A stretch of DNA of 31,467 nucleotides from Legionellales bacterium UBA5158 (GTDB lineage: Bacteria; Pseudomonadota; Gammaproteobacteria; DSM-16500): positions 1 to 31,467 of the forward strand of contig DHXK01000160.1 of assembly GCA_002413665.1 (NCBI GenBank). The letters are read 5' to 3'. Position 1 is the stretch's first letter. Each line of letters begins with the position of its first letter. This document shows positions 21,618-31,392 of this stretch, in pieces. Below the pieces are notes generated by a model, which made no database searches, had not been told where the DNA came from, and was given only the letters and a program-made list of their open reading frames with translations. The position numbers and the translations under genes were made by a program.

Positions 21618-22996
21618 TGATTCGATCGATACGACACTTTTTGCTGATTAGCTTGCTTATTAGCATTACGGTGGCTTCGTCTATCACTGCGATTGGTAAT
21701 TATCTTTTAGACAAACGAGTGACGCAAACCTATCTTGATGGCCAGCTCATCAAGATATTTTCATTTATACAAATATTAACTCAAACCGCAAAAGATAATG
21801 GCAATATCCGACAACAAGTCGCCACTTTCTTCAGCAAAAAAAATACCGTAGTCACTAAAAATTTACTGTTTCAGGTCTGGGATCAAAATACAAAATTATT
21901 ACTTTACTCCACTAATAATTCCACAAACTCGTTAGCAGATGCACCTATAGGCTTTAGTGATAGACAAATCCAGAACAGTAACTGGCGTGTTTATGCAGCC
22001 TATGATCCAACTTCCCGTGCAAAAATTATAGTCGCTGAATTATACGATATTCGAAATAAATTAGCGGATGATATCACGTTAAGTAATGCTTATATTTTAT
22101 TGCTGACTTATCCCTTATTTGGTGTATTAGTGTGGGTCATTATTGGGTTGGCGTTACGTTCTATTACTCGCGTCACTAGCGAAATTTCTAACCGAGCTTC
22201 TACTTATCTTGAACCCGTAGATGCTTCAAATATCCCGATTGAAATTAAACCGCTGGTAGTTGAACTCAATCAATTATTTATCCGTTTAAAACTAGCCTTT
22301 GAAAGAAACAAACGTTTTGCAGCGGATGCAGCACATGAACTTCGTACACCGCTAGCTGCATTAAAAACGCAAGCCCAAGTCGCACTCAAAGCTGATAATG
22401 AAATAGATAGGCACACTGCATTATTAAAAGTACTCAGGGGTGTGGATCGCAGTTCACACATGGTAGCGCAATTGCTGACACTCTCTCGTTTAGGGCAAGA
22501 AGAAGCATTAAGTGATATTAAACCCCTAGATTTACATAAACTCACTTCTGAGATTTTAGCGTATCTTGTCCCTGTTGCTTTAGAAAAACATATTGAAATA
22601 GAATTAGGACAAGCACCCGCTGATGCTATCGTCCTAGGAAACGATATTTCATTAGGAATTCTTATACGCAACGTAGTCGATAACGCAATACGCTACACAC
22701 CAGTAGGCGGTGAAGTGACGGTCGAAATTATTAATAAAAACCAAAAAGTTATTTTGCGTGTGACAGACAGCGGTTCAGGAATTGCTCCTGAGTTACGAGA
22801 ACGCGTTTTTGAACGCTTTTTTCGCGTATTAGGAACAACCGCATCTGGTAGTGGTCTAGGACTTGCTATCGTCACACAAATTGCCGATCTTCATCATGCT
22901 AAAGTCACATTAGACACTCCATCTAATGGAATAGGATTACAATTTAATATAGCATTCCCTAAATTCTCAGCGGCACATCAGATCATCGTAGGCTAA
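21617..22996 (+). CDS. Sensor histidine kinase, PmrB/QseC-like
   Basis: This is an inner-membrane sensor kinase partnered with the upstream regulator. Of its 459 residues, a first membrane helix lies at about 8-29, a periplasmic sensor region of about 130 residues follows, and a second helix lies at about 155-180. A HAMP-like linker and HisKA domain hold H240 in FAADAAHELRTPLAALKTQ. The HATPase domain has the N box RNVVDNAIRYTP, G1 DSGSGI, F box FERFFRV and G2 GSGLGLAIV. The periplasmic part lacks an obvious PmrB-like ExxE iron motif, so the signal is unknown. It ends only seven bases before the AddB-like gene, suggesting one transcript from the promoter at 20849. Confidence 0.93.
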   Translation: MIRSIRHFLLISLLISITVASSITAIGNYLLDKRVTQTYLDGQLIKIFSFIQILTQTAKDNGNIRQQVATFFSKKNTVVTKNLLFQVWDQNTKLLLYSTNNSTNSLADAPIGFSDRQIQNSNWRVYAAYDPTSRAKIIVAELYDIRNKLADDITLSNAYILLLTYPLFGVLVWVIIGLALRSITRVTSEISNRASTYLEPVDASNIPIEIKPLVVELNQLFIRLKLAFERNKRFAADAAHELRTPLAALKTQAQVALKADNEIDRHTALLKVLRGVDRSSHMVAQLLTLSRLGQEEALSDIKPLDLHKLTSEILAYLVPVALEKHIEIELGQAPADAIVLGNDISLGILIRNVVDNAIRYTPVGGEVTVEIINKNQKVILRVTDSGSGIAPELRERVFERFFRVLGTTASGSGLGLAIVTQIADLHHAKVTLDTPSNGIGLQFNIAFPKFSAAHQIIVG

Positions 22997-23003
22997 AAAA
23001 TTA

Positions 23004-25682
23004 ATGGATTTATTTTCTCAATTAACAACCAGTACTACATTGCTTACGCCTAATCGACGTTTGTCTGCATCCTACTTAAAGAAACATCATCAATGGCAGC
23101 TAGATCAAAATAAAACATGCTGGCCTAGTTTAGATATTTTACCCCTAAGTAGTTGGTTACAACGTCTCTGGCACAATTGGGCAGCACAAGAAGTCGCGGT
23201 CACAGCAACAACTTTAAATCCTCAACAAGAACAATTATTATGGGAAAAAATTCTGCGAGAATCGCCAGAAAATGATTACTTATTACAATTAGCCAACACG
23301 GCAGAACTCGCTAAATCCGCATGGAGCATCTTAAAACAATGGCGAGTATCACTAGATAATCCAGCATTAACAACAACAGAAGATGGATGTATTTTTCACA
23401 CGTGGGCGACCAGCTTTCAACAACTGTGTGATAAAAATAATTGGTTAGACACGCAAAGTTTAGCCGATAAAATTTGTGAAAAAATTCTTGCGGGTGAGAT
23501 TATTCCACCTAAAAAAATAATACTAATAGGTTTCACAGAAGTCTCACCCATTTATCAATATCTTTTAGAATCCTGTGAACAACAAGGTACCATAGTTGAA
23601 AAACATCAATCTGAACAACCTAATAATATAGTACAACGCATTAGTCTACAGGATGAAGAAACCGAAATTTTAACAATGGCACGCTGGGCAAAAGATATTT
23701 ATGATCACGATAAGCTTTCCACTGTAGGCTGCATTATCCCGAATTTGGAAACACAACGAGACAGAGTTTTACAAATTTTTTCAGCAGTATTTAGCGAAGA
23801 AAAAACAATAACATTAAACTACACGACATTACCCTTTAATATTTCAGCGGGAAAAAGTCTCGCGCAATATCCTATTATCTATACTGCTTTTATACTTCTG
23901 AACTTGCAAACAGAAAATATTTCACTTGAAGTGATGAGCCATCTTTTGCATACACCTTTTTTAGGTGAAGCTGAAAATGAAATGTTACAACGATCTCACC
24001 TTAATCATTTATTGTTACGCACTAACGCCGCTTCCTTTTCATTAACACAATTATTAAATACAATGGAACACACTACAGAAAAACTCCAACGCCATGCTGG
24101 ATTTGATTTGCAATTAACAAGCTATGCTCCTGCCCTTGCAAAACGTCTAGATCTGTTTTTAGAAATGTCTAAAAACAGAAAAAAAATATTGCCTATCAGT
24201 GAATGGGTAAATATTTTTATGGAACAACTGACTTTACTGGGTTGGCCAGGAGAGCGCAGCTTAAGCAGTCACGAATATCAGGTAGTACAGGCTTGGTTAA
24301 CCATCCTAAAAGATTATGCACAGTCAGAAATCGTATTGGGCCCACAGTCATTTGCGCGAACATTAGATTATTTATTACGTATCGCCATTAAAACAATATT
24401 TCAACCGCAAAGTCCTGAAGCGACCATTCAGATATTAGGAATTCTAGAAGCAACAGAAATACCTTTTAATCATTTATGGGTAATGGGATTAGATGATACG
24501 GCATGGCCACCCTCACCTAAGCCTAATCCTTTTATTCCACAACGTTTACAAAAAACTTTACATATGCCACACGCTAATGCGGAACGAGAGTTGATTTATT
24601 GTCAGCAACTAACCACTCAGTTAAAGCAAACCGCGCAGAACATTATTTTTAGTCACGCGGCAAAAAACAATGAAGCAGAACTACGACCCAGCCCCTTGTT
24701 ATTAAATATTCCGGAAATTTCACCTACAGAACTTGGCTTAAGTTCCTTTACTTCAATAGCAGAATATATTTATTGTGATCGTCAGATTGAAACTCTATCG
24801 GATGACATAGCACCCAGTATTTTAGATCCGGAATTAATACGAGGTGGTGTCAATATCTTTAAATTACAAGCTGCATGCCCCTTTAAAGCATTTGCTGAAT
24901 TACGATTACACGCACGCAGAATAGACCCACCTATGCTAGGCTTGCGTCCTCAAGATCGCGGCGTACTCGTACACAAAGCATTAGAACTGATATGGATAGA
25001 ATTACGCGATCAAGACAACTTGCTATCAAAAAATAATGAAGAACTAAAAAACATTGTTCGTGTCTGCATTGAACAAGCCTTATTTATTACCACTCAAACT
25101 AAAATGAACAACGCGCGTTATTTAAGCATAGAAATTCAACGCTTAGAAAAAATAATATGGAATTGGTTAGATATCGAAAAATCTCGACCCTATTTTAAAG
25201 TAGTAGCTCAAGAACAAGAACGCAATATCACCATTAAAAATATCCCGGTAAAATTACGCATCGACAGAATTGATGAATTAGCTGACGGCACAAAATTAAT
25301 TATAGATTACAAAACAGGAAAAAATAATCCTTTAAAAGCCTGGTTCGGTGATCGTCTAGAAGAGCCTCAATTACCTCTTTATTGTATTACTGAAAAAGAA
25401 CCCATTGCTGCCATTTTATTTGCGCAAATTAATGTAGAAAATAGTGAATTAAAAGGCGTGAGCTATTCCTCTCTGGATATTCCTTCTGTCAAAAACATTA
25501 CTGACCTTAATTACTCTGATGCCTCTACATGGACTGGACAGTTAATCCAATGGCAAGCAACACTTGAAAAATTAGGCGATGCATTTTATTGTGGCAATGC
25601 ATCAGTGGATCCCAAAGATCCAATAGAGACATGCCGCTATTGCACATTACAACCTTTATGTCGCGTGGCAGAATATGACTAA
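23004..25682 (+). CDS. AddB-like PD-(D/E)XK nuclease, probable DNA repair protein
   Basis: The 892-residue protein has the layout of the AddB-related DNA repair family: an N-terminal inactivated helicase-like part beginning TTLLTPNRRLSASYL, and a C-terminal RecB-type nuclease. The nuclease has D768 and K770 in LIIDYKTG preceded by RIDRIDEL. Four cysteines match an iron-sulfur staple: C625 in AACPFKAFAEL, and C877, C880 and C886 in CRYCTLQPLC. It has no Walker A in its helicase-like part, as expected for a structural AddB-type subunit. Its stop overlaps the next gene's start by eight bases (ATGACTAA), so it is translationally coupled to the AddA-like helicase. Together they should resect double-strand breaks for RecA. 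It lies right behind a sensor kinase gene, an unusual setting. Confidence 0.85.
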   Translation: MDLFSQLTTSTTLLTPNRRLSASYLKKHHQWQLDQNKTCWPSLDILPLSSWLQRLWHNWAAQEVAVTATTLNPQQEQLLWEKILRESPENDYLLQLANTAELAKSAWSILKQWRVSLDNPALTTTEDGCIFHTWATSFQQLCDKNNWLDTQSLADKICEKILAGEIIPPKKIILIGFTEVSPIYQYLLESCEQQGTIVEKHQSEQPNNIVQRISLQDEETEILTMARWAKDIYDHDKLSTVGCIIPNLETQRDRVLQIFSAVFSEEKTITLNYTTLPFNISAGKSLAQYPIIYTAFILLNLQTENISLEVMSHLLHTPFLGEAENEMLQRSHLNHLLLRTNAASFSLTQLLNTMEHTTEKLQRHAGFDLQLTSYAPALAKRLDLFLEMSKNRKKILPISEWVNIFMEQLTLLGWPGERSLSSHEYQVVQAWLTILKDYAQSEIVLGPQSFARTLDYLLRIAIKTIFQPQSPEATIQILGILEATEIPFNHLWVMGLDDTAWPPSPKPNPFIPQRLQKTLHMPHANAERELIYCQQLTTQLKQTAQNIIFSHAAKNNEAELRPSPLLLNIPEISPTELGLSSFTSIAEYIYCDRQIETLSDDIAPSILDPELIRGGVNIFKLQAACPFKAFAELRLHARRIDPPMLGLRPQDRGVLVHKALELIWIELRDQDNLLSKNNEELKNIVRVCIEQALFITTQTKMNNARYLSIEIQRLEKIIWNWLDIEKSRPYFKVVAQEQERNITIKNIPVKLRIDRIDELADGTKLIIDYKTGKNNPLKAWFGDRLEEPQLPLYCITEKEPIAAILFAQINVENSELKGVSYSSLDIPSVKNITDLNYSDASTWTGQLIQWQATLEKLGDAFYCGNASVDPKDPIETCRYCTLQPLCRVAEYD

Positions 25683-28600
25683 CTATTTTATTGCACCCGA
25701 TGAATCACAACGCCAACGAGCGTTAGAGCCTGATTTATCTTTCATAGTGCAAGCACCTGCGGGCTCAGGTAAAACTGAATTACTCACACAACGTGTTTTA
25801 GTATTGCTGGGACATGTCAATGCGCCCGAAGAAATTCTTGCTATCACCTTTACTAAAAAAGCTTCTTTTGAAATGAGAGCAAGAATAGTCAATGCATTAA
25901 AAATTGCATCAGTAGAACCTGAACCACTATCACCTCATGCAAAAAAAACTTGGGCCTTAGCCAGGCTTGCTCTGAAACGAGATCAAGAATTAAAATGGAA
26001 TTTACTCACTAATCCGAATCGTTTGCGCATACAAACTATTGATTCTTTCAATGCGAGTCTCATTAAGCATCTACCGATACTGTCGCACTTTGGTGCACCA
26101 CCTGAAATCAGTGATGATTCACTTTCATTATACAAACAAGCTGTCGAAGAATTTTTAACGCATCTTGAAGAAAATGTTGATTGGGCTGACCCAATCGCAC
26201 ACTTATTATTACATCTTGATAATGACTTAAATAAAGTTCAACAATTATTGATTAATATGTTGGCCAAACGTGATCAATGGCTACCTTACATAATGATTGC
26301 ATCTGACCCAGATACATTGCGCGCTCAATTAGAGAACCAGTTAGCAGCTATCGTTACAGATTCATTAACACGTTTAAGCAATCATTTTCCAAAAGAATAT
26401 ATACCAGAAATATTAACGCTTGCTCGTTTTGCGGGTCATCACTTACAACTAGAAAATAGTCTATCTCATATTGTTAGTTGTGCTAATTTAACAGAAATGC
26501 CAGAAAATAGCTTAGCTCATAAATCTCAATGGTTAGGAATAATAGAATTATTCTTCACACGTGATTTTACTTGGCGCAAACGTCTTGATAAAAGCTTAGG
26601 ATTTCCTGCACCGTCTACTTCTAAAAACAAAGAAGAAAAAGCAACTTACACCGATATGAAAGAACGAATGGCGAATCTTATTATTCGCATGAGTGAACAC
26701 GATACACTTCGAATAGCTGCAACGCAATTACATAGCGCACCCGCGCATCAATATCATGAAGTGCAATGGCAAGCGTTAAGCGCTTTATATCAAGTACTTC
26801 GTGTCGTCGTAGCGCAACTCCAAGTCGTATTTAGACAACACGGTAAAATTGATTATATTGAAAATGCACAAGCTGCTTTGTACGCGCTAGGAACGGATGA
26901 TGCGCCCACCGATTTAGCACTAGCATTAGATTATCAAATCAAGCACGTTTTAATTGATGAGTTTCAAGATACCTCCAATAGCCAATATCGATTAATTGAA
27001 AAACTTACGGCTGGCTGGGAAGCCTACGATGGTAGAACTTTATTTGTAGTGGGTGATCCCATGCAATCTATTTATCGATTTCGCGAAGCGGAAGTGGGTT
27101 TATTTATAGGCGCTAGAAAAAAAGGGATAGGTAATATTGATCTTGAACCATTGACATTATCCGTCAATTTTCGTTCCACGAAAAACGTAGTCGCGTGGGT
27201 CAATGATAATTTTAAAACAGTATTACCCGCTTACGAAGATATCGCAACAGGCGCTGTGTCGTATAGTGAAAGTACTTCATGTTATGATGATGATGCAAAT
27301 GATTCTAACGTTCTCTTGCATCCCATTTTTAAAAAAGGGAATACGCAAGCAGATGCAATTATTGCGTTAATACAAAAAAGCAAACAAGAAAACAGTCATG
27401 CAAGCATTGCAATATTAGTCCGTTCACGTACACATTTAATTGATATTATCCCGACTTTAAAAAAAGCCAACATCCCTTTTAGAGCCATTGATATTGATCG
27501 TTTAAATACACGTTCTTGCATACAAGATCTGATTGCTTTAACACGAGCTTTATTACATCCGGAAGATAGAATTGCCTGGCTTTCCGTATTAAGAGCACCG
27601 TGGTGTGGCTTAAGTTTAAATGACTTATTAGAAATTGCGGGCAACAATCCCCAGCAAATTCTTTGGGAAAAATTAAAAGACTATTCTCACAAAATTAAAT
27701 TAAGCTTGGAAGGTCAGCAACAACTAGCACGCATTATCCCAATTTTAAAAACTAAAATAGCAGAACGCAGACGACATCATTTACGACTTTGGGTTGAAAG
27801 TACCTGGTTATTATTGGGAGGACCTGCGTGTATAGATGACGCGGCAGATTTAGATGACATTAAAGAATTTTTTCAATTACTGGAGAAGCTAGACCAAGGT
27901 GGCGAGCTAAAAGACATTGGTAGCTTAGTCCATCATGTATCACAATTATTTGCGGCACCCAATAATGAGTCTGACAATTGTTTACAGATTATGACTATTC
28001 ATAATGCTAAAGGATTAGAATTTGATACAGTGATTTTACCGCATCTAGAGCGCAAATCTCCTAATGATGATAAACAACTTTTATTATGGATGGAGTGCTC
28101 TCGTGAGAAACAACGTAGCGCGCTCATTTTAGCGCCCATTCATGCAACAGGCACTGAAACAGATTTAATTTATTCTTATGTTAAACGACAACATGCGATC
28201 AAGATGGATTATGAAACTAGTCGTCTACTCTATGTGGCGGCAACACGTGCTAAAAAGAATCTGCATCTATTTTTTAATTTAGAAATAAGCGAAAAAGATA
28301 ATTCTATTATTTCACCTACCAACAAAAGTTTATTAGAAAAATTATGGCCCGCTATTCATCATCAAATTTCTATTCCTCGCATTGCAGAAGACATTATTTC
28401 TCATGCTGCTAACTCTGAAAAATTACAGCGGCATATCAAACGTCTAGTATTAGATTGGAAGAACCCGATCACAGAAGAATTTAACGCGGAGTCTACACGC
28501 CATCAAGCCGCACCTGGATTTCAGCTACACGAGCATAATGCTAAATACGTAGGCATAGTCATACATAAAATTTTTCAGCAATTAAGTCTCTTCGGCATTT

Positions 28601-29082
28601 CTTGGTGGAATAAAAAAAATGAAAAAGATAAACATGAATATTTACAAACTCATCTACTCCAGCAGGGCGTTCTTGCAAGCACACTGAATAACGCGATGGT
28701 AACCATTCAACGTGCTATTAATAATAGCTTGCAAGATTCTAGGGGTGTATGGATTTTTGCACCACACACAGAAGCGCAATCAGAACTGGCTCTTACTACG
28801 ATTATTGATGGTGTGGTGAAACCTTTAGTCATAGACAGAACATTTATTGATGAATCAGGTACACGTTGGATTATTGATTATAAAACTACCGCCTTAACCG
28901 ATACGACATTAGAAGATTTTCTAAAAGCAGAACATAAGAAATATGCTCAACAATTATTGCAATATCAAATAGCTTTAACGGCATTAGATAAGCGCCCTAT
29001 TCGTTTGGCACTGTATTTTCCGCTTATTCCTGCCTGGCATGAGTGGGCCGTTGAATCGGAGAAAATTTTCGATACGGTATAA
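25675..29082 (+). CDS. AddA-like UvrD/Rep-family helicase-nuclease
   Basis: This is an SF1 helicase with a C-terminal nuclease, the motor partner of the AddB-like protein. All the helicase motifs are intact: I APAGSGKT (27-34), Ia AITFTKKAS, II LIDEFQDTS (from D428), III VVGDPMQSIYRFREAEV, IV LSVNFRST, V MTIHNAKGLEFDTVILP, and VI SRLLYVAATRAKKNL. The nuclease active site is D1068 and K1070 in WIIDYKTT, preceded by a conserved acidic IDGVV stretch. The 1135-residue length fits AddA/RecB-like proteins. Acting with the AddB-like subunit it should unwind and trim DNA ends for homologous recombination. Whether the genome also has RecBCD cannot be seen. Confidence 0.92.
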   Translation: MTNYFIAPDESQRQRALEPDLSFIVQAPAGSGKTELLTQRVLVLLGHVNAPEEILAITFTKKASFEMRARIVNALKIASVEPEPLSPHAKKTWALARLALKRDQELKWNLLTNPNRLRIQTIDSFNASLIKHLPILSHFGAPPEISDDSLSLYKQAVEEFLTHLEENVDWADPIAHLLLHLDNDLNKVQQLLINMLAKRDQWLPYIMIASDPDTLRAQLENQLAAIVTDSLTRLSNHFPKEYIPEILTLARFAGHHLQLENSLSHIVSCANLTEMPENSLAHKSQWLGIIELFFTRDFTWRKRLDKSLGFPAPSTSKNKEEKATYTDMKERMANLIIRMSEHDTLRIAATQLHSAPAHQYHEVQWQALSALYQVLRVVVAQLQVVFRQHGKIDYIENAQAALYALGTDDAPTDLALALDYQIKHVLIDEFQDTSNSQYRLIEKLTAGWEAYDGRTLFVVGDPMQSIYRFREAEVGLFIGARKKGIGNIDLEPLTLSVNFRSTKNVVAWVNDNFKTVLPAYEDIATGAVSYSESTSCYDDDANDSNVLLHPIFKKGNTQADAIIALIQKSKQENSHASIAILVRSRTHLIDIIPTLKKANIPFRAIDIDRLNTRSCIQDLIALTRALLHPEDRIAWLSVLRAPWCGLSLNDLLEIAGNNPQQILWEKLKDYSHKIKLSLEGQQQLARIIPILKTKIAERRRHHLRLWVESTWLLLGGPACIDDAADLDDIKEFFQLLEKLDQGGELKDIGSLVHHVSQLFAAPNNESDNCLQIMTIHNAKGLEFDTVILPHLERKSPNDDKQLLLWMECSREKQRSALILAPIHATGTETDLIYSYVKRQHAIKMDYETSRLLYVAATRAKKNLHLFFNLEISEKDNSIISPTNKSLLEKLWPAIHHQISIPRIAEDIISHAANSEKLQRHIKRLVLDWKNPITEEFNAESTRHQAAPGFQLHEHNAKYVGIVIHKIFQQLSLFGISWWNKKNEKDKHEYLQTHLLQQGVLASTLNNAMVTIQRAINNSLQDSRGVWIFAPHTEAQSELALTTIIDGVVKPLVIDRTFIDESGTRWIIDYKTTALTDTTLEDFLKAEHKKYAQQLLQYQIALTALDKRPIRLALYFPLIPAWHEWAVESEKIFDTV

Positions 29083-29121
29083 TTAAAATTTATCATTCTG
29101 AGACATTATATTTTGTCAGCT

Positions 29122-29568
29122 ATGCAAGTTATTAAATTTTTACATTTAATTTGTGGGACTACTCTCCTAGGAATCACTATTGCTTCATTTTTCTATATTT
29201 CAAACAGCATTAAAAAGAAAAATCCTGAATTAATCCGTTATGCATTACGAGCTAGTTTTTTTGGTGATGGAATTTTTTTAATATGCTTAAGTATACAGCT
29301 CATCACATCAAACCTATTAACGGGTTTATTAAATTTTTCTATGGCCATCCCTTGGATTTTTGTGGCCTATCACGCTTTTGGCTTATTAATCATATTGTGG
29401 ATAATCAATTTCATCATCAAATATTTTTACTTATCTAAACTGTCTAATTTCTCAGCTTCACTAAAATCTTTTTACGTAATCAATATTTTTATGATTACTG
29501 TTTTTATTATTATAATTCACGATGCAGTTATGCAAAATACTTGGTTTAATTTTTTATTTAAAGGATAA
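29122..29568 (+). CDS. Small integral membrane protein, DUF2269-like
   Basis: A very hydrophobic protein of about 148 residues with four predicted membrane helices. Its N-terminus MQVIKFLHLICGTTLLGI aligns with that of the second such protein at the end of the window (MLYSWIKILHIISSSVLFGT), with a histidine in the first helix. Both resemble DUF2269 predicted membrane proteins, whose function is unknown. The frame is open to TTG at 29113, but the ATG at 29122 is preferred because it matches the start of the paralogue. It lies six bases before the dehydrogenase-DoxX gene and 39 after the helicase stop. Confidence 0.7.
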   Translation: MQVIKFLHLICGTTLLGITIASFFYISNSIKKKNPELIRYALRASFFGDGIFLICLSIQLITSNLLTGLLNFSMAIPWIFVAYHAFGLLIILWIINFIIKYFYLSKLSNFSASLKSFYVINIFMITVFIIIIHDAVMQNTWFNFLFKG

Positions 29569-29574
29569 CATGAC

Positions 29575-30858
29575 ATGCATATCTTGATAACAGGTGCTAA
29601 CGGCTTTTTAGCGAGAGAAATCATTAGAAGACTTAACGTTGCTGGTCATCACATCATTGCCTGCGTCCATTCAAGCTTACTTCCGAATACTCCTCATGCA
29701 CAGGTCATTAAAACAGATTTTACTCAATCTATTCATACACAATATTGGATACCATTATTAGACAAAGTTGATGTAGTGATTAATTGTGTTGGAGTTTTTC
29801 AGACGATTCAAGAAAGCACTATGTGGAAAATACACTATGAGGCGCCCAAGGCTTTATTTAAAGCATGCGAAGAAAAAGGCATAAAAAAAATCATCCACAT
29901 TTCTGCATTAGGAATTGACAAAGTTGATGTTCCTTACGCAACAAGTAAATTAGCAATAGAAAAATATTTACAAACATTAAATGTTGACTCAACCATTATT
30001 CGTCCTGGGTTAGTCTATGGTCAGGGATCTTATGGTGGCACCTCTTTATTTAGAGGATTATGTGGCTTGCCATTTGTTATTCCTTTACCTGGCAAAGCGT
30101 TACAACTTCAACAACCTATTCATATAGACGATTTAACTCACATAGTCGAAATATCTTTAGACAACCAAGGAAAACAATTACTTTGTGCGGTAGGTCAGGA
30201 AAAAATTACCGTTAAAAATACACTGATTAAATTGCGTAATTGGTTAGGTTTCAAAAAAGCTAGGGCAATTTCAATCCCTCAAATCTTTATTAACATAGGC
30301 GCAAAATTGGGAAACTTTATTCCTAACTCACCATTAAGTGAAACTGGCGTAAAAATGATGGCGGTTGATAATATTGCAACAGATGAAGAAATGAATAATT
30401 TAGAAAACAATATTCATTTTAAACCTCGAGGTTTTTCTGATGGTTTAGATAATATGGTGAGCAATGTACAAGATCGTTGGCATGCAAGACTTTATTTTTT
30501 ACGACCTTTATTACGTCTCAGCATTGCGTTTTTATGGATTTATTCTGGGATAATTTCAATTTTTCCATCGCTTCATTCAGGTTTGAATTTATTATCTCAA
30601 TCCGACATTCCAACGTATGCTCAAGTTTTTGTTTTGTATACTTTAAGCATCATGGATATTTTATTAGGTCTTGCTACTCTCTTCAATTTTCGTTTATTAA
30701 CCGTAGGAACAGTTCAAAGTTTTTTAATTATAGCTTATACAGTGGCTATTACTTTTATGATGCCAGAATACTGGCTACAGCCCTTTACTCCTATTGCTAA
30801 AAATATTCCTTTGTTGGTAGCGACTTTTATCATGATGGCATTAGAGAGTGAACGCTGA
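29575..30858 (+). CDS. SDR-family oxidoreductase fused to a DoxX-like membrane domain
   Basis: The N-terminal ~300 residues are an extended NAD(P)-dependent epimerase/dehydratase-like short-chain dehydrogenase. The nucleotide motif is TGANGFLAREI (7-17), INCVGVFQ follows, and a YxxxK active-site pair occurs in PYATSKLAIEKYL with serine in HISALG. RPGLVYGQG is typical of the atypical SDR proteins. The C-terminal ~120 residues contain about four hydrophobic helices of DoxX-like type (from RPLLRLSIAFLWIYSG). The substrate is unknown; quinone, sugar-nucleotide or lipid substrates are all possible. AAGGAT lies about eight bases before the ATG. It overlaps the following DUF2269-like gene by one base (TGATG). 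Confidence 0.8.
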   Translation: MHILITGANGFLAREIIRRLNVAGHHIIACVHSSLLPNTPHAQVIKTDFTQSIHTQYWIPLLDKVDVVINCVGVFQTIQESTMWKIHYEAPKALFKACEEKGIKKIIHISALGIDKVDVPYATSKLAIEKYLQTLNVDSTIIRPGLVYGQGSYGGTSLFRGLCGLPFVIPLPGKALQLQQPIHIDDLTHIVEISLDNQGKQLLCAVGQEKITVKNTLIKLRNWLGFKKARAISIPQIFINIGAKLGNFIPNSPLSETGVKMMAVDNIATDEEMNNLENNIHFKPRGFSDGLDNMVSNVQDRWHARLYFLRPLLRLSIAFLWIYSGIISIFPSLHSGLNLLSQSDIPTYAQVFVLYTLSIMDILLGLATLFNFRLLTVGTVQSFLIIAYTVAITFMMPEYWLQPFTPIAKNIPLLVATFIMMALESER

Positions 30859-31328
30859 TGCTCTATTCATGGATTAAAATTCTTCACATTATAAGTTCTT
30901 CTGTTTTGTTTGGAACGGGTTTAGGTACGGCGTTTTATATGTTTTACGTCAATCTTCAAAAAGACATTAGCTTAATTGCAGAAGCGACAAAACAAGTTGT
31001 ATTAGCTGATTGGATATTTACCGCGACTTCAGGATTACTTCAATTTCTAACAGGGATGATCTTGGTTTATTTGAAAGATTATTCATTTAACAGTTTATGG
31101 TTAAAGGGATCTCTTATAGGTTATCTCATAGCTGCATCATGCTGGCTACCGGTTGTTTGGTTACAAATGCAATGCCGTGACTTAGCTTTTACTGCTGTTT
31201 CACGCAATGAAACGTTACCTACTAGCTACTATTCGAAATTTTATTGTTGGTGTTTATTAGGCATCCCAGCTTTTATTTCCATCACTACCGTGTTTTATCT
31301 TATGACAAATAAGCCAGAGGTTTTTTAA
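30858..31328 (+). CDS. Small integral membrane protein, DUF2269-like
   Basis: A 156-residue hydrophobic protein with about four helices, related in layout to the gene at 29122. The first helix contains the family-like IKILHIISSSVLFGTGLGTAF and a later segment ADWIFTATSGLLQFLTG is conserved among DUF2269 members. A conserved histidine in the first helix suggests heme or metal binding, which is unproven. Its ATG overlaps the previous stop (TGATG), so it is translationally coupled to the SDR-DoxX gene. A short intergenic stretch and a minus-strand terminator follow. Confidence 0.75.
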   Translation: MLYSWIKILHIISSSVLFGTGLGTAFYMFYVNLQKDISLIAEATKQVVLADWIFTATSGLLQFLTGMILVYLKDYSFNSLWLKGSLIGYLIAASCWLPVVWLQMQCRDLAFTAVSRNETLPTSYYSKFYCWCLLGIPAFISITTVFYLMTNKPEVF

Positions 31329-31370
31329 TTTATATTTTCCTGCGCTTAAAACTCATTAGAGACGGCTAAC

Positions 31371-31392
31371 AAAAAACACGCCCTGAGGAGTG
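31371..31392 (-). terminator. Rho-independent terminator pointing out of the right edge
   Basis: The minus strand reads CACTCC-TCAG-GGCGTG followed by six T residues. The stem has one mismatch (T-C). It points to a minus-strand transcript entering from the right of the window and converging on the DUF2269-like gene. No minus-strand coding sequence is seen in the last 75 bases. Confidence 0.45.

Noticed and set aside
22270..22671. Minus-strand open frame of 133 codons inside the sensor kinase gene
   Set aside because: The plus strand carries intact HisKA and HATPase motifs there, so this is an antisense shadow.
30477..30800. Plus-strand frame of 107 codons inside the SDR-DoxX gene
   Set aside because: It is an out-of-frame shadow; the main frame has the expected membrane helices and a clean join to the next gene.
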